A stretch of 64,000 bases of DNA, from contig OU015496.1 of NCBI GenBank assembly GCA_907164885.2, forward strand, positions 182,065,374 to 182,129,373, written 5' to 3'. The DNA comes from Dolomedes plantarius. Taxonomy: Eukaryota > Arthropoda > Arachnida > Araneae > Dolomedidae. Position numbers and translations under genes: made by a program. This document shows positions 1 through 11,829 of the stretch, piece by piece. Below the pieces are notes generated by a model. It was not told where the DNA came from, searched no databases, and saw only the letters and a list, made by a program, of their open reading frames with translations. Numbering within the stretch: position 1 is the first letter of the stretch; every line of letters begins with the position of its first letter.

Positions 1-2353
1 TTTAATATAACAGCAAACTGAAAATGGGTTTTTCAACACAAGGGGAATAGTGGCACATATTCTACTTTTCATATGCTTTACATATCTATGCCATTGTTAT
101 TGAGATTTTATTAGTTAGAATTTCATACATAAAATTACACTTTTATCTTTCAAATGGAAGTTTGGTGTTCCAATTCCTTAATATCTATAATGTTACTCTT
201 TTTAAATTTTCAAAACATATATGTGCAGCTTTGATTCAGATGCCTCTGTAAGATTTTGGAAAGTGTCAGTCATTATTTTTGAAAACGTGTGTGAATGTTT
301 CCCCTTATAGCATAAAGCAGTGGACTCTCAATTATTTAAAAGTTTTCTTGTATTTACCTTTAAAAACATTAAAATAGTGTTTGTTATTAGGGATCTTCTA
401 TCAAGTTCACTTATATTTAAATATGGTATTACTACAAAAGTTGCTTGATATTGTAAAATAAAATCTTGTGAAGTAAAAATAATCCTTTCAAGGTGTAAAA
501 TATCTGTTTATAAAGCTTATAATATGTATTACTGGAAATATTCAAATTGATAAAAAGGTAAATATGCTATTATTAACATTCACTTGTAAATTTCATATTA
601 GTATTATTTTGTATTTTGTTTTCTTTTCTTTGTAAGCTATGTTTTGTATGAATACTTATTACTTTATTCTTTCACAGTGGTTGAAGAATAAGGAACCATA
701 ATGTGTTTGCCTTGCTAATTAAATATTTTGTTATTAAACAAAAGATAGGTTTACAACTATATAACATTAAACATTTAAATACAAAATATCCTGATAAAAA
801 TATTTTTATTAGGATACAATTGTATTCAAATTGACTTGTAACACATTCAAAAGTTTTTTAGAAATTTTTACATATTTTTTTACTTAAAAGAAATTCTTGG
901 CTTCTTTGATTTGTTGGATATATAGTGTTATTTGTTATTCCAAATTGTGGAAGTATATTATTTCTTAATCTAATTTTATAATGTCCAGTTTCAAAATTGA
1001 CAATTAGTATATTCAATGCAAAAGATTGTAAAAGACTAATTTCCTCTTACTAGTAAATAAACTGTAATTGTATTTGCCCCTTGTGTCTGACAATTTAATC
1101 GAGGTTCATAAATTTAAGGCCACATATTTGCTCTCTTTTTACATATGCAATGGATAGAAAAAATATTCTCTAAAAACATTTGAATAGTTGAGAGTCTGTT
1201 GTGTAAGCACCTTGTAAAAAAGAAAAAAAAGTCATTTGTGCAAGGACAGTAAGTTCCTCATTAAATGCATTCCAATTTTTAAAAGAAATGTTCTTTGCAA
1301 ATGTTCATGTGTGTGTCATAAAAAATTCTACAAAATACATAGATGATTAAATTATGTGAAACTGTTATAATTGTTAGATTTTTATATGTTATCAGTGTTG
1401 CTTTATGCAGCTGGGACTTCTAATATTGTTGAAGATGTAGTGTAATGACTTTTAAAAGTTTTTGATAAGTGTTGGTTGAATTAGCACAAGTATTGTTTAG
1501 TATCTGTTGTCTCTTTTTTTTTTCTTTCTTGTAGTTTCATTTTATACCTAGTCATTTGCTTTAATATTTGAGTGCTATATCCTTTTTTTCCTTTTTTTTT
1601 ACTTTTATGGGTATTTTAGCTTATTTGTTGTTTATTTGCACTTTATTTAAATATTTACAGCCATGTTATTTGACTTTTTGTAATTGTATTGATGAAATGA
1701 CGAAGTCAATACTGTCAGTATCTGTATAAGTGTCCAGATGTTATACTTTTAAAAAGGGATGGAATAATGTAATAAGAAATTAAAATTGAGAGAAAATTTT
1801 AAAATGTATGTTAATCACTATTATATTTCAGTTTTATTTTAAAATTGACCATATAATATTTTACCTTGCAAAATCTTTGAAATTCTGCATTATAAATATA
1901 TGCTATGTATAATAAATTATCTTATTGTATTTTATATGTAAAAATACTTTGTACATATGCTCAATTTTGTTATGTATGAAATATAGAATTTTCATGCTTT
2001 TGTAGTCTATTATAATTCCTCAATTACTTTTATACTTCACTTTAATATTTTGGTTGAAGTACTGAATTCCTAATGCTATAGTCTAATATTTTAAGATATT
2101 CTCTAATTTTTTGGATGCATATTTTTCTAGTATTATATTACTTTCAATGAACTGACCAAAGAACTAGTGATAGTGATCATTTAAAGTCAGTAACTGATAG
2201 AAACATCATTTGCAACTCAAAATTTGATTTATTCTTTAATTTACATCTGTACAGTTACTAATTGAAAGACTTTATCTTTCACTAGAATCTCTTATCTAAA
2301 ACATAATGATTCAGATATTATTTTTTAACAGTAAGATTTTTTAATTTCTTATT
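1..2353. other. A/T-rich non-coding stretch, possible 3' UTR
   Basis: No open reading frame of convincing length or composition is seen on either strand, and no terminal repeats or transposase motifs were recognised. The plus strand is T-skewed, with many runs of 7-10 T. This block continues, apart from two piggyBac-like insertions, to the poly(A) signals near 9.5 kb, so it may be 3' UTR or intron of a plus-strand gene lying to the left. That reading is inference; nothing here proves transcription. Confidence 0.4.
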
Positions 2354-2590
2354 GCTCTATAATAATGATATAGATATCAAATTTTAGTCATTTCTAGTGA
2401 GTTATAGTAGTGTTTCAATATTCAACATATTGCTTTTGTAATTTTTTTATTGCAATGAAGAATTATAGATTTAGATGCAATTAGTCAATGGGGGGAGTGA
2501 CTTTGTCTGTGTGTACATTTTTACTGCGACATGGCATTATAAATTACGTACAGACTTTTTTTCTCCCTGCTTACTTATATTGTTAGCTCT
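2354..2590 (+). repeat. Diverged direct duplication, copy A
   Basis: This segment aligns collinearly, with small gaps, to 4063-4315 in the same orientation. Shared landmarks in order are a tract like tattgcttttgtaattttt, then atagatttagatg, then aattag, a gtgtgtacatttt/tgtgtacactttt block, and tctccctgctt. It looks like an old duplication in non-coding DNA, with a piggyBac-like element now lying between the copies. Function unknown. Confidence 0.6.
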
Positions 2591-2661
2591 AAGAAAACCA
2601 TAAAAAGGATATCCTTTGTACATACAAATATGCTGTTTGCATGTTTCAGGTGCGTTATTAA

Positions 2662-3240
2662 CCCTCAAATGGTACAGTTTTTTTAGAAGAAATATATGGT
2701 ACACTTGGGTTGAATCTGACCCGATCTCTTTCTTGATGAGGTTTTTGGTAGAAATAAGTACACAATAAGCATTTTTGTTGTATAATAACACTTATTGATA
2801 ATATTTTACATGAAATAAAAACCTCTGTCGAAGAAGTGACCAACAAATTGTAATTTTGCTAAACAAAGAAAATCTCTTTGGCATTTACATAGAATGTTGT
2901 ATATATTAGGTCTAATATGTAATTTAGTCTTGTACCTCGTTTTAGAAGTTAGTGAAACCAAATTTCTGAGCACAGAAATGTAAAAAATAATATATACTGA
3001 CATTTTTTGCCTTCAAAATCAAAATAAAAAATTTTAAAGTCTTAAAAATAAATGACTAGTGATCATGAATAATGTTTTTCAACTAAGACACTCATATTTA
3101 CTGCAAATGCTCCAACGCCTGTTGCAAGACTGGCTGGTAGGGTTCCTTGTCAACTTGATCTCTTGCAATGAGAGGGAGAGAACAGGAGAGGGAAAACACT
3201 CCCTTGGGTCAAATCCGACCCCCACCATACTGTTTGAGAG
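2662..3240. mobile_element. Non-autonomous piggyBac-like element, TTAA-flanked
   Basis: The element is bounded by TTAA at 2658-2661 and 3241-3244. Its ends are imperfect inverted repeats: the left begins CCCTCAAATGGTACAG and the right, reverse-complemented, begins CTCTCAAACAGTATGG. Just inside each end lies a near-palindromic motif, GGGTTGAATCTGACCC on the left and GGGTCAAATCCGACCC on the right. TTAA target duplication and short C-rich terminal repeats are hallmarks of the piggyBac superfamily. At 579 bp and with no recognisable transposase it depends on a full-length relative. Confidence 0.65.
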
Positions 3241-3244
3241 TTAA

Positions 3245-4062
3245 TAATGACCCTATTAAACAGTTTTGAGTTTCTGTCTTGTTTTCTATTTTAAGACATT
3301 AATCTTTCTTCAGTTTGAAAGAAGTTCATCTCATTTTTTGCCATGGCATTTGTGTGTATCGAAACTTAATACAATACTATGGAGATAAAAGTAGTATGCT
3401 AGGAATTCAAGAAAAATTTTTAATGTCCTAATTAACAGAAGTTCGTTGTATTATCTATAGATAGTTTTAAGTATATTTTTCTATTTGTAGTAGCTTAATT
3501 GGGTACATATAAAATTCTTCCTACTGATTCATCTTTTATCTGGCACCCAATATCGATTTTGATTAAAATTATATCACTTTTGCCTCTTACTATCTTTGAG
3601 TTGTAATGATGTTTCTCACTGGCCACTGAATTCCCCCCTCCAAAGTTTATTACACAGATGTACCTGACCAAAAGAGATTGTGTTATGTTGTTTTCTCTTA
3701 GTGTCATTTACGCACTTCTCTAATTTTTTTCCTTCTTTTAGGATGTAGAGTGACTTTTCTTTTTCTTTTTTCTTAAGGGTATAGAGTATAAAAGCAGAGT
3801 AAAATTTCACATATCATTTGTTTTCTGTTGTTTCTCTTTGAATTGTACTTTAATTTCTATCTATTTTGTGCTGTATTTTGTATAAATTAAATTGTGTGAT
3901 CTGAATATTACATATCTTCATGGAAGATATTCTGTTAGTGCAGATGAATTATGTGCACACTGAAGTCAGAAAACAAATATACCATTCTTTTTTTTCTTAA
4001 CTGTGTATATTATACTTTTTTCATTAAGATCTTTTGTAAGATGCATTTGATATTGCTTTAGA
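3245..4062. other. Non-coding A/T-rich DNA
   Basis: Only short chance ORFs are present. No repeats, RNA genes or domain signatures were recognised. Confidence 0.4.
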
Positions 4063-4315
4063 TCATTGATCAAGATATCTGATTATAATTATTTCTACTG
4101 TGTTAGAGTTTGTGTTTTTACATTTAGTGTATTGCTTTTGCAATTTTTTAGGAAAATTATTAGATGTAATTATGTATTGTTATAGATTTAGATGTAATTA
4201 GCTACTTAGAAAGTGATTGTATTTGTCTATGTGTACACTTTTTTGTATGTATGTGTGTGGGACATTGCACAAGCAATTAACAAACAGGCATTTATTTTCT
4301 CCCTGCTTGCTGGCT
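4063..4315 (+). repeat. Diverged direct duplication, copy B
   Basis: Partner of the block at 2354-2590. Order and spacing of matching words are kept over about 240 bp, including the 3' landmark tctccctgctt. Copy B has extra bases, among them a second gatgtaatta motif. The copies are about 1.7 kb apart. Confidence 0.6.
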
Positions 4316-5341
4316 TTAAAAAAGTGTGGACAATTCTGTTATATTATCACAGATTTATTGAACTCAAAATGTTATAGTAGGGCATTTTCATTATCATGCT
4401 GACTTGTTCATCGTTTAATTAGTAAAATAACAAATTTAAGTGAGATCCACACAAAATGAAATAGGAAGACAAATTTCTTGACTTATCTTTCCTACTGGCT
4501 CTCAAAATAAGCAAGAAATTAAAAATTATTGTGTAGGATATGAAATTAAAAATTTTAAGCAATTTGAGAGGAGAAAATAAAAGAAACAAATTTATATTGC
4601 TGTTTATAATAGATCCACAAACTTCAGTGAAAATGAATCAACACCATTAAAATCTAAATAAGTTGCAAAATTTGGAATCTGCAAACCATGAAACAAAAAA
4701 CAGAATATCACATACAAGAGTATTCTGCTCCTGCAAAGAAAATTTCAAAACCTATTGTTATACCTAAAAGAAAATTGAACTTACTTAATGTGAATTTTTT
4801 TTCCATGAAAATTAATTCTAAAATTTTGCATTCAAAAAGTCTTTGATAGTTTTTGTACATTTTTATATTAAGGGGATCAAGGATATATAACTGGACCAAT
4901 TTTTTTCTGAAAAATTTAATTAATCAAATTATTTTTGAGAGTAAAATATTATTTTTGTAGCTTTGAAAAATCATTTTTGCTTTTATTATTTTTTAGTTGT
5001 TTGTAAGGCTTGAGATTAGATTTCCTTCTACTCTCTAAGAAATTTTATCCCCGTTATACTGGGAAGTAATTATATTCTGCATCACACAAGGAGCTGCGTG
5101 CAACAGGATATTTTTGCCAACAAAGGGAAGTTTTTGTAAGTGTAACATATTCACTGCATTTTTATTAATAATAATAACCAAGTTCTTCATTTTAATATAT
5201 ATTAAATTTATATTTGTCAGTTATTTTGTCTTGGAAATAGGAAATGAAAATTTTGAGTGAGGAAAATTATAGCAAATGGTTGCTCTCTACCTAAAGCATT
5301 GTTCCCAATTCTTTATAATTTCTCTGGGAACTGTGAAATGC
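4316..5341. other. Non-coding A/T-rich DNA
   Basis: No gene, RNA or mobile element is visible. A 63-codon minus-strand ORF at 4708-4899 has chance-like composition. Confidence 0.4.
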
Positions 5342-5639
5342 TTAACTCCTTAACAGGTCAATTTTTTTACTAGAAATGTTGCCTAAAAAGGCACATTTTT
5401 TTGCTGTCTGTAATTAAACACCATACTTAATAGAATAAGAAAAGGAAAGAATTTTTTATTAAATTTCACTTTTAACGCTTGTACACTATTTTTTATTTAA
5501 AATTTTTGGAACACAAAACCCCTTAAATGTTTGCTTTTTGCAAGAAAACTCTGCATGCAATGAAGAATATTTAACAGATCTTACAAAATTTTCTTTCATA
5601 CTTACTATAAAATTTGAAGTTTATATTTTTGCAAGTTGT

Positions 5640-5834
5640 TCAAAAGTCTTTTTTTTTTTTTTTTTTTTTGTGGTACAATTTGAGGCATGATGTAATACAA
5701 GGTCTTACATCACAATCAGGGCAGAAATAATGATACGAAGAATAATCCAGATTATTAGAAGACAGTTCCGAATCTGAATCAGAATTCAGTCCATCAACGA
5801 ACAGGAAAATATTTTCGTCATTTATTTCATCCAT
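5640..5834 (-). pseudogene. piggyBac transposase remnant (N-terminus fused to C-terminal Cys-rich tail)
   Basis: The 64-codon ORF starts with an acidic, Ser/Asp-rich stretch (MDEINDEN, then SDSDSELSS at about residues 18-26). It passes directly into a Cys-rich segment, CPDCDVRPC, followed by LKLYHKK. piggyBac transposases typically begin with an acidic region and end with a Cys/His-rich domain of the form CxxC...C...YH. The central DDD catalytic core of roughly 450 residues is absent, so no transposase activity is possible. The lysine run at the end is a poly-A/T tract read through and is not meaningful. The ORF lies inside a TTAA-flanked element, which supports the assignment. Confidence 0.6.
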
Positions 5835-6060
5835 AATTTTTTTTTAAAATGTAGTGGTTTGAATTCACAAGCGTTGCAAGCAGTAGAACAAAAATTCCCT
5901 TTCTTCCGTTTAATAAAGAAAAACCGGGTGAAAAGAATTTAAATGAAATGGACAAGCTACGTCATCTGTTCAAAATATTTGTACTAGACTTTGTATTAGT
6001 ATTAGTCTTTACAAACTAAAAATGTGTGCAAGTCAAAATAGGAAAGGAGAGAATATCGAT

Positions 6061-6137
6061 GCCCGTACGCTGTACGGGCAAACCAGTTAGGGCCAGGTGT
6101 GAGTAGCCCATACACTGTACGGACAAACCAGCTAAGG
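6061..6137 (+). repeat. Subterminal 32-bp direct repeats of the piggyBac-like element
   Basis: Two copies, 6061-6092 and 6106-6137, match at most positions and each ends in aaaccag(t/c)ta(g/a)gg. The first contains a GCCCGTACGC/TGTACGGGC inverted repeat, so each unit could form a short hairpin. Such repeats near transposon ends often bind transposase; that role is inferred. Confidence 0.65.
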
Positions 6138-7947
6138 GGTTAGAACTGGATGGCTCATATTTGTAGGAAATCTTAAATATCATTCTTTCATACATAACTT
6201 ATGAAGAATCTATCAGCACAATGAAAATAATTTTTCCTGAAATGTTTCACCTCTCATTTGACAATTCAATTACCTTTTAAAAGCCCTTAAAATGTCTTTA
6301 AAATTGTAATTTTTTATATTGGTTGCTTAAAATTTAAGCTCCATATCTTTAAAAAAAATTCGGTATTTATTTGGGGAATTGATAGCATTGTGTATGTTTA
6401 AACAGAAATTCCTTCTTTTATATACAAATCATGCAATATATTTTATATCTCATTAAGTGCATGGATTTTTTTGTTTTGAGAGACTAAAAGAAAAACTGCT
6501 TGCATGAACTTTTATTTAGAGAGTTGTAATTTGTAGTATACTATTAAAATAGCATGAGGAAAAATTTCACTGTAGCAATATGATTATTTTTGTTGCATTA
6601 GAGAAACAATTTGGCATCTTCCTATAATTGTTGTGTAAAATCTTCCCTACCATTACTTTTTAATCTTGGTATCTTTATTAAAATCAATTTAAATGTCCCT
6701 GTTAAAAATCTGAAAAAGAATTTTTTTTTTAAACTATTCTGCAAGAATTTTTTTCCCTATAACTTGGTGGTCATTCTGGGTCAACTGTAGTAGTTAAATT
6801 GTTTATTACTGCTTATGTATAAAGATCAATTTTGTAATTTTCTCTGTTAATATCAGAAACACATAGTACTGGAAATGAAAGAATGCAATAGATCCTGATA
6901 CTAGATATCTCTGTCTACTTGCTTATGAAAAAGAAATATTTACATATATTCTTCACAATTCATTTCCTAATTCATATCATTTTTTCCACTTGCATTATAA
7001 GCCTATAATTTTCAGTAGTTTTTGCTCTGTTCTGTTTCATTCCTGCTCTCTTTCTCTCTTCTTTTTTTTTTTTTTTTAAAATAAAGTTATTTATCCTTAA
7101 TTAAGGTCATTTCCTTCATCATATTTTGTGTGCACATTTTTCAACTGTGTCAGCCTGAATGTACTTTCTGTAAATGTATTCAAATGGGCAGGATTATTTT
7201 TCATTTGTATTGCCATTTTTAGTCAAATGTTTATCTGGATGTTGGTCATAAATGTGCTAGCGAGGAAGATTAAAATGTGCTATAAAATTTCCCATATTTC
7301 AACTGAGTTTTTCTTCTACCACACTTTGAAGCTGTTGAGGATATTTTGCATTTTTTGTGTAATATATGTCAAATTCTTCCCCCTGAATTTTGTATTTGCT
7401 TTTGGTAATTTAAAACTAAGCATGCATAAAATGTAATTTATAGCATTTCAGTACTTTGCTTTTTAAAATTCTTAATAAAATTCCAAATTTCTAACTATAT
7501 ATTTAATATATTAAAACATATTTTTAATACATTTTAGAGATATTTTATTGTGTGTGGAGATATATTTTATTACAAGTAGATGAAGTAAGCATTTTATTTT
7601 TCTTTAAATTAGTATTGTGAAAATGTACTGCCAAAATTTTTTGAAGTTAGAAGGTATATTATCTTATAAATGAAATGACAATAGAAATGCAAAGTATACT
7701 TCTTTTTTTTCTTTTCTTATTTTGTGTGTGTGTGTATGTAAGTTTATTATTGTAGAATGTAATATGATTCTTTTTGTGTGTTTCTCTGCTGAAACGTGTG
7801 TGTTATGAAGGAAAAATACAGATAGATGTTATTTTATGCCAGCATTAAGCTCCAAAATTTGGGGGTTTTGTAGCAAAAGTTAACTATAGTGCTAAAAAAA
7901 AACACTCAACCAAAATGCAGGGATTTTAATAAAATTGACAGGAAGGT

Positions 7948-7995
7948 TAGTTAAATTGAATAAATATGGGCTAGTTAAATTGAATGAATATGGGT
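7948..7995 (+). repeat. Two-copy 24-bp tandem repeat
   Basis: Units 7948-7971 and 7972-7995 both read tagttaaattgaat(a/g)aata and then tgggc or tgggt. They differ at two positions. Confidence 0.8.
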
Positions 7996-8250
7996 GTTTG
8001 TGCAATCCTTTACCCCTCTAGCCTTTAGCATATGTACAATCAAATAGACTGGATATGTATGTGTTGAGTATGGGGTTTATTATGAAGTACATCAGGTTCT
8101 CTCTTAATACACTTTAGTTATATAGTGGTAGATAAACTTGAAATTGCTTTCAATGGAATCAGAAATACATCCAGTTCCTCAATCAAAAATTTTGCTTGTG
8201 GACCACAGAGTTGCGTAGAGATTTTATTATGAATTGAACATTAAAGAGGG

Positions 8251-8269
8251 TTTTTTTTTTTTTTCTTTT

Positions 8270-8301
<32 letters not shown>
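8251..8301 (+). repeat. Poly-T tract followed by (GT)n microsatellite
   Basis: A 31-base T tract with one C is followed directly by about ten GT units. Confidence 0.9.
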
Positions 8302-8302
<1 letters not shown>

Positions 8303-9457
8303 ATGTTTGTTCTAGAATTTCTTTTACGGAAAATAAATTTAAACTGTGGAGTTTCCTTTTGAGTATAATTTTATTAGAGCCTGACATCAATGTTAATTTG
8401 TTTTATTTTTTTAAATATATGTTCCTATATCACGATTGTACATTCAGATATTTAATACAAATATTGTATAAAGTCCTGTGACTGGTGAAGGATTTTATAA
8501 AATCTCTTGAAGTTGAAAAGATTTTATCACTCTAGAATGAACTGGAAATCACATATCTTAACAGGGAGAAACCAAACAGTCACTTCTTTGAGCGTAACAA
8601 TTGAAAAAAAAAAGTAAACTGTGTTATTATTATAGGTATTTCATTTCCTTTAATTCATTATAAAACTAATTTTTGTAACTGAAAGCATTGTTCTGGATAC
8701 ATGGTGTGCATAAAATTACAAACATCCCCTTAACTCATGTGTATGTCACATAATTATTTTCTTTAAATATCTATACAGCTAAACGAAATTTATTTTTTTA
8801 CAATTAGGGCTTTGGAAGACTTCTTAAAAGGGGGGGGGGGGAGGGAAAATGTTTTCTGAATAAAAAAAGGGGCATAATTAATGTAGACTCATGTTTATGT
8901 TCATCTCAGGGCCCATGCTATCATTTAGTGTGTATTAATTATGACTACCCTTTTTTTTTTCTCCAATTCATAAAAACAAATGGGGATTAAAACGGGCATA
9001 TATAGATCTATCTGTGTTTGACTTTAATTTTCAAATAATCGTATATGTTTTTATTGCAAACTTATAAAAATATGGTAACTTATTTACATCTGTTGCTCTT
9101 TCTTTAATCTCTCTTGCAGATATTTTCGTCTTATTATTCTTGTTTGTATTCTATCGTTAATTTTTCTCTCAAACCCAAATTATTTAAAGTTTTTTTAACA
9201 ATGTCGAATCTTTCTTTATTTTTAAAAGAATCTTCCAGATTTATATTATCACTGTTACATAAAATCTTCAAAGAATCAGGCATGCCTCTATATATATACT
9301 GGCACAAGGACTTATGCTTAGAGTACAAAGCAGTATGTTGCAAATGAAATTTGAAAACAGCTGCATGGTTTGAGTATTTGTGCTGATTGAATGTCGAAAT
9401 TAGCATTACTTATTAATTGTATTTCTAAAACCTGTTATGTCTCATACAGACAACTGT

Positions 9458-9534
9458 AATAAATTTTTTGTGTGTTTGTAAATGATTGCTCATCAAATTT
9501 TGCAATTCTTCTGCCTCTTGTTGTATGTAATAAA
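9458..9534 (+). promoter_or_regulatory. Two candidate poly(A) signals
   Basis: AATAAA occurs at 9458-9463 and again at 9529-9534. Each is followed by T/GT-rich sequence (ttttttgtgtgtttg; gtacttttctgagg) of the sort that follows cleavage sites. This fits the end of a long plus-strand 3' UTR covering the T-skewed region to the left. AATAAA is common in A/T-rich DNA, so this is tentative. Confidence 0.3.
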
Positions 9535-10364
9535 TGTACTTTTCTGAGGTAAAATTCGTGTTTGCTATATTTTTTCCCAGTTTTGATATTCACGTGTTAG
9601 TTAATGTGAATGCTCAACAGTGCTGAAAGAGGGATTGATGAACACTTTTAAAATTTCATTTTTAAAAACTTAGAATTAAGCCACATATTAACGATGAAAA
9701 TACAGTTTTACTCTGGTGAGTTAGTAGATTTTTTATTGATGTAGTGAAGTGGTTGTGATTTACATGCCAGGACTTGTAGGCTTTTGAAGAAAGTAGAGTA
9801 ATATAGAATCAATCCATTGTCATAATACTGATGTTTCACTATAGCACCTTGGCATCTATCTACTCGATTTCTACAACAGGTATTTTAAGGTGTACATTCA
9901 GCTTTTACATTTATGCGTTTGTCTCATTTTAGATATTTTTAATACCTAAAAATAGTTATTTGAAAGATTTTTAAAAATTTTATTTAGTTTATTTAATTTA
10001 ATTTAGACAGGCATATATTGACCCCAAGACTTATATTACTGCATGACACTTCTATGGCAATTTTAAACTCAGTGTACCTGACATGAGGGGGAGGAAGAAA
10101 GTGAAATTTATTTTTCGTAAAACTACTTGTCGCCATTGTTGCAAAATTGTTTTTATTTTCCTCTGTCTTTTTATCTTTTGAAGACAAATGCCCTTTCATA
10201 ATGTAGATATGAACTCTTAATGAATATTTCTGGGTCTCCAAAAATATTTTATCTGGACTTAATCATATTTACTCGGTTTTCTTACTTTCTCGTTTCTCTT
10301 AGGGCCTTGGGGAAATCGGATTTATAATTGAATTATCATTCGCCACTTTTTTTTTCCCTTCCAT
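9535..10364. other. Non-coding A/T-rich DNA
   Basis: Nothing recognisable on either strand apart from the left 8-bp target copy of the next element at 10357-10364. Confidence 0.4.
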
Positions 10365-10806
10365 CAGGCCCGGACCTAGGGGCCCACGAATGTTGGGGGG
10401 GGGGGGGGGGCAAAATTTTTATTTTAAAAGAAAAGAAAAAAAATTCCCAATTTCAATTTTTTATTTTACCTTTTTTAATAGCAATTTTTTTTATATATCC
10501 TTTCAAATTTGATTGGTTCATCATATGTATGTTATAGTGTATATAAGGGATTAATAAGTTTTTCTGGTTGCATTGTATTGGTGTTTTAATGATGAAGTTA
10601 ATAGGTTGTATTGTTTTTTTGTTATTTGATAATGTTCTAGGCTTCTATGCTTCAAATAGCCAATTCTTGGTAACATGGTACTTTCACAATAATTCATGAT
10701 TATTATTTTGTGTGTGTCAATTATGGAAATTTTACGCCCACATCAATGTTAGGGCCCCCCATCCCGAGTTGTGCCTATAGTCCAGAATTTTCTAAATCGG
10801 GCCCTG
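10365..10806. mobile_element. Non-autonomous hAT element with perfect 8-bp target duplication
   Basis: Ends are CAGGCCCGGACC on the left and, reverse-complemented, CAGGGCCCGAT on the right. The flanks are identical 8-bp copies of CCTTCCAT (10357-10364 and 10807-10814). An 8-bp target duplication with CAG-starting termini is the signature of the hAT superfamily. The 442-bp body has a long G run at 10395-10410 and no transposase. Confidence 0.85.
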
Positions 10807-10814
10807 CCTTCCAT

Positions 10815-11664
10815 AGCTGTAAAAAACCGTTACTTTTCTTCACCCACAGCTATATTGAACTACCCCACCCCTTTCCCGTAAGAAAAGAAAATGTTTTGGG
10901 GAAGTTTGAATACGATGTAATTTTGGGTTGCGGAATTGGCAGTGATTGAATCAATGCTTTAACACTGGAAATAAAGTTGTGAAAATGCTATAACTATTTT
11001 TAAATACAATATCGTCTCCCTATCCGCGTAATACGTTCGGATGCTTACCTCAGTGTGAAACAGCAGTTAATTTTAATCGCTATATATAATGGGAATTTAG
11101 AGTAGCATGCTTTTAAATACTGTGCACTGATATGGTGAACATTTTCTCGAAGTCGTCGTACCCTCCTAGCAGAGTCGCTACTCGTATGCTTTAGGCACGT
11201 TATTACTCTAAATATTGACTTTCTGAACTCGTCGATAACGGAGCAACTTTTGATTTTAGTTTATAAATTGTAAGTGTTCCCTCCCTACTTATCGCCCGAC
11301 ATCCTTATTTTGCCGCTGGATTTGTTCATTTTCTATTTTTTGCTTTGATAGTCGTGGCAAAAGCGAACGGAAAATACGCATTTTAAAACTGCTGGGGTAT
11401 CAACAAGACTTAAAATAAATTTCTTTCCGATTAATGAGGCAGAAAACAAGACCTGTGATGGAAGGATATATACGTATTGAAATTCAGTTTGCTAGCACCG
11501 TGATCTTTTCCCGCGTGTTAATATTATTCTATTTTATAGAAAATTCCTTACCCTCTCTTCGCAATCATTATTATGAGACAATAGATAAATATACTGTAGT
11601 AAGGACGTGGGATTTTTTTCCTATGACTGCTATTGTTATTTAATAATATTAATAAATAATACTA
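10815..11664. other. Non-coding DNA
   Basis: Slightly higher G+C than the region to the left. No gene or repeat recognised. A 69-codon ORF at 11434-11643 has no recognisable features. Confidence 0.4.
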
Positions 11665-11827
11665 CGGTAGACTCTCGTTATAACGACTGTTCCAATACAA
11701 CGACCGGCGTAAAAAGTCCCAAATGGAATGCCCTTTAATGATATGTTATTTTTAAATTTTCGATACGGCGACGTCTCGTTGTAAAGACCTTTGTGACGCA
11801 AGGTGTCGTTCTAACGAGCGTCGACTG
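11665..11827. mobile_element. 163-bp pogo/Tc1-like MITE
   Basis: Flanked by TA dinucleotides at 11663-11664 and 11828-11829. The ends are inverted repeats: left CGGTAGACTCTCGTTATAAC, right (reverse-complemented) CAGTCGACGCTCGTTAGAAC. TA target and CAGTNGAnnCTCG-type ends are typical of pogo/Tigger-like members of Tc1/mariner. It is too short to code. Confidence 0.75.
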
Positions 11828-11829
11828 TA

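Larger units (their letters stand above)
5346..6139 (-). mobile_element. Internally deleted piggyBac-like element
   Basis: The 794-bp segment is bounded by TTAA at 5342-5345 and a one-mismatch partner TTAG at 6140-6143. Terminal inverted repeats read CTCCTTAACAGGT (left) and, reverse-complemented, CCCCTTAGCTGGT (right). It carries on the minus strand a short ORF joining an acidic N-terminus to a Cys-rich tail typical of piggyBac transposases, so it looks like a deletion derivative that lost the whole catalytic region. Two 32-bp subterminal repeats lie inside the right end. Confidence 0.7.
6144..9457. other. Non-coding T-skewed DNA with low-complexity tracts
   Basis: No credible gene. Short ORFs such as 7128-7436 (102 codons) are rich in Phe, Cys and Leu from T-rich DNA and show no family signature. 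The block holds long T runs, a GT microsatellite and a small tandem repeat. Together with 1-6143 it could be 3' UTR of an unseen upstream gene. Confidence 0.4.

Noticed and set aside
2537..3003. Overlapping minus-strand ORFs of 62-84 codons
   Set aside because: They cross the left end of a TTAA-flanked element and have chance-like composition.
7128..7436. 102-codon plus-strand ORF rich in Phe, Cys and Ile, resembling a membrane protein
   Set aside because: Hydrophobic composition follows from T-rich DNA. There is no conserved motif and no coding-like codon use.
9114..9406. ORFs on both strands over the same bases
   Set aside because: Mutually antisense, A/T-driven and without motifs; the plus-strand one lies next to the presumed 3' end signals.
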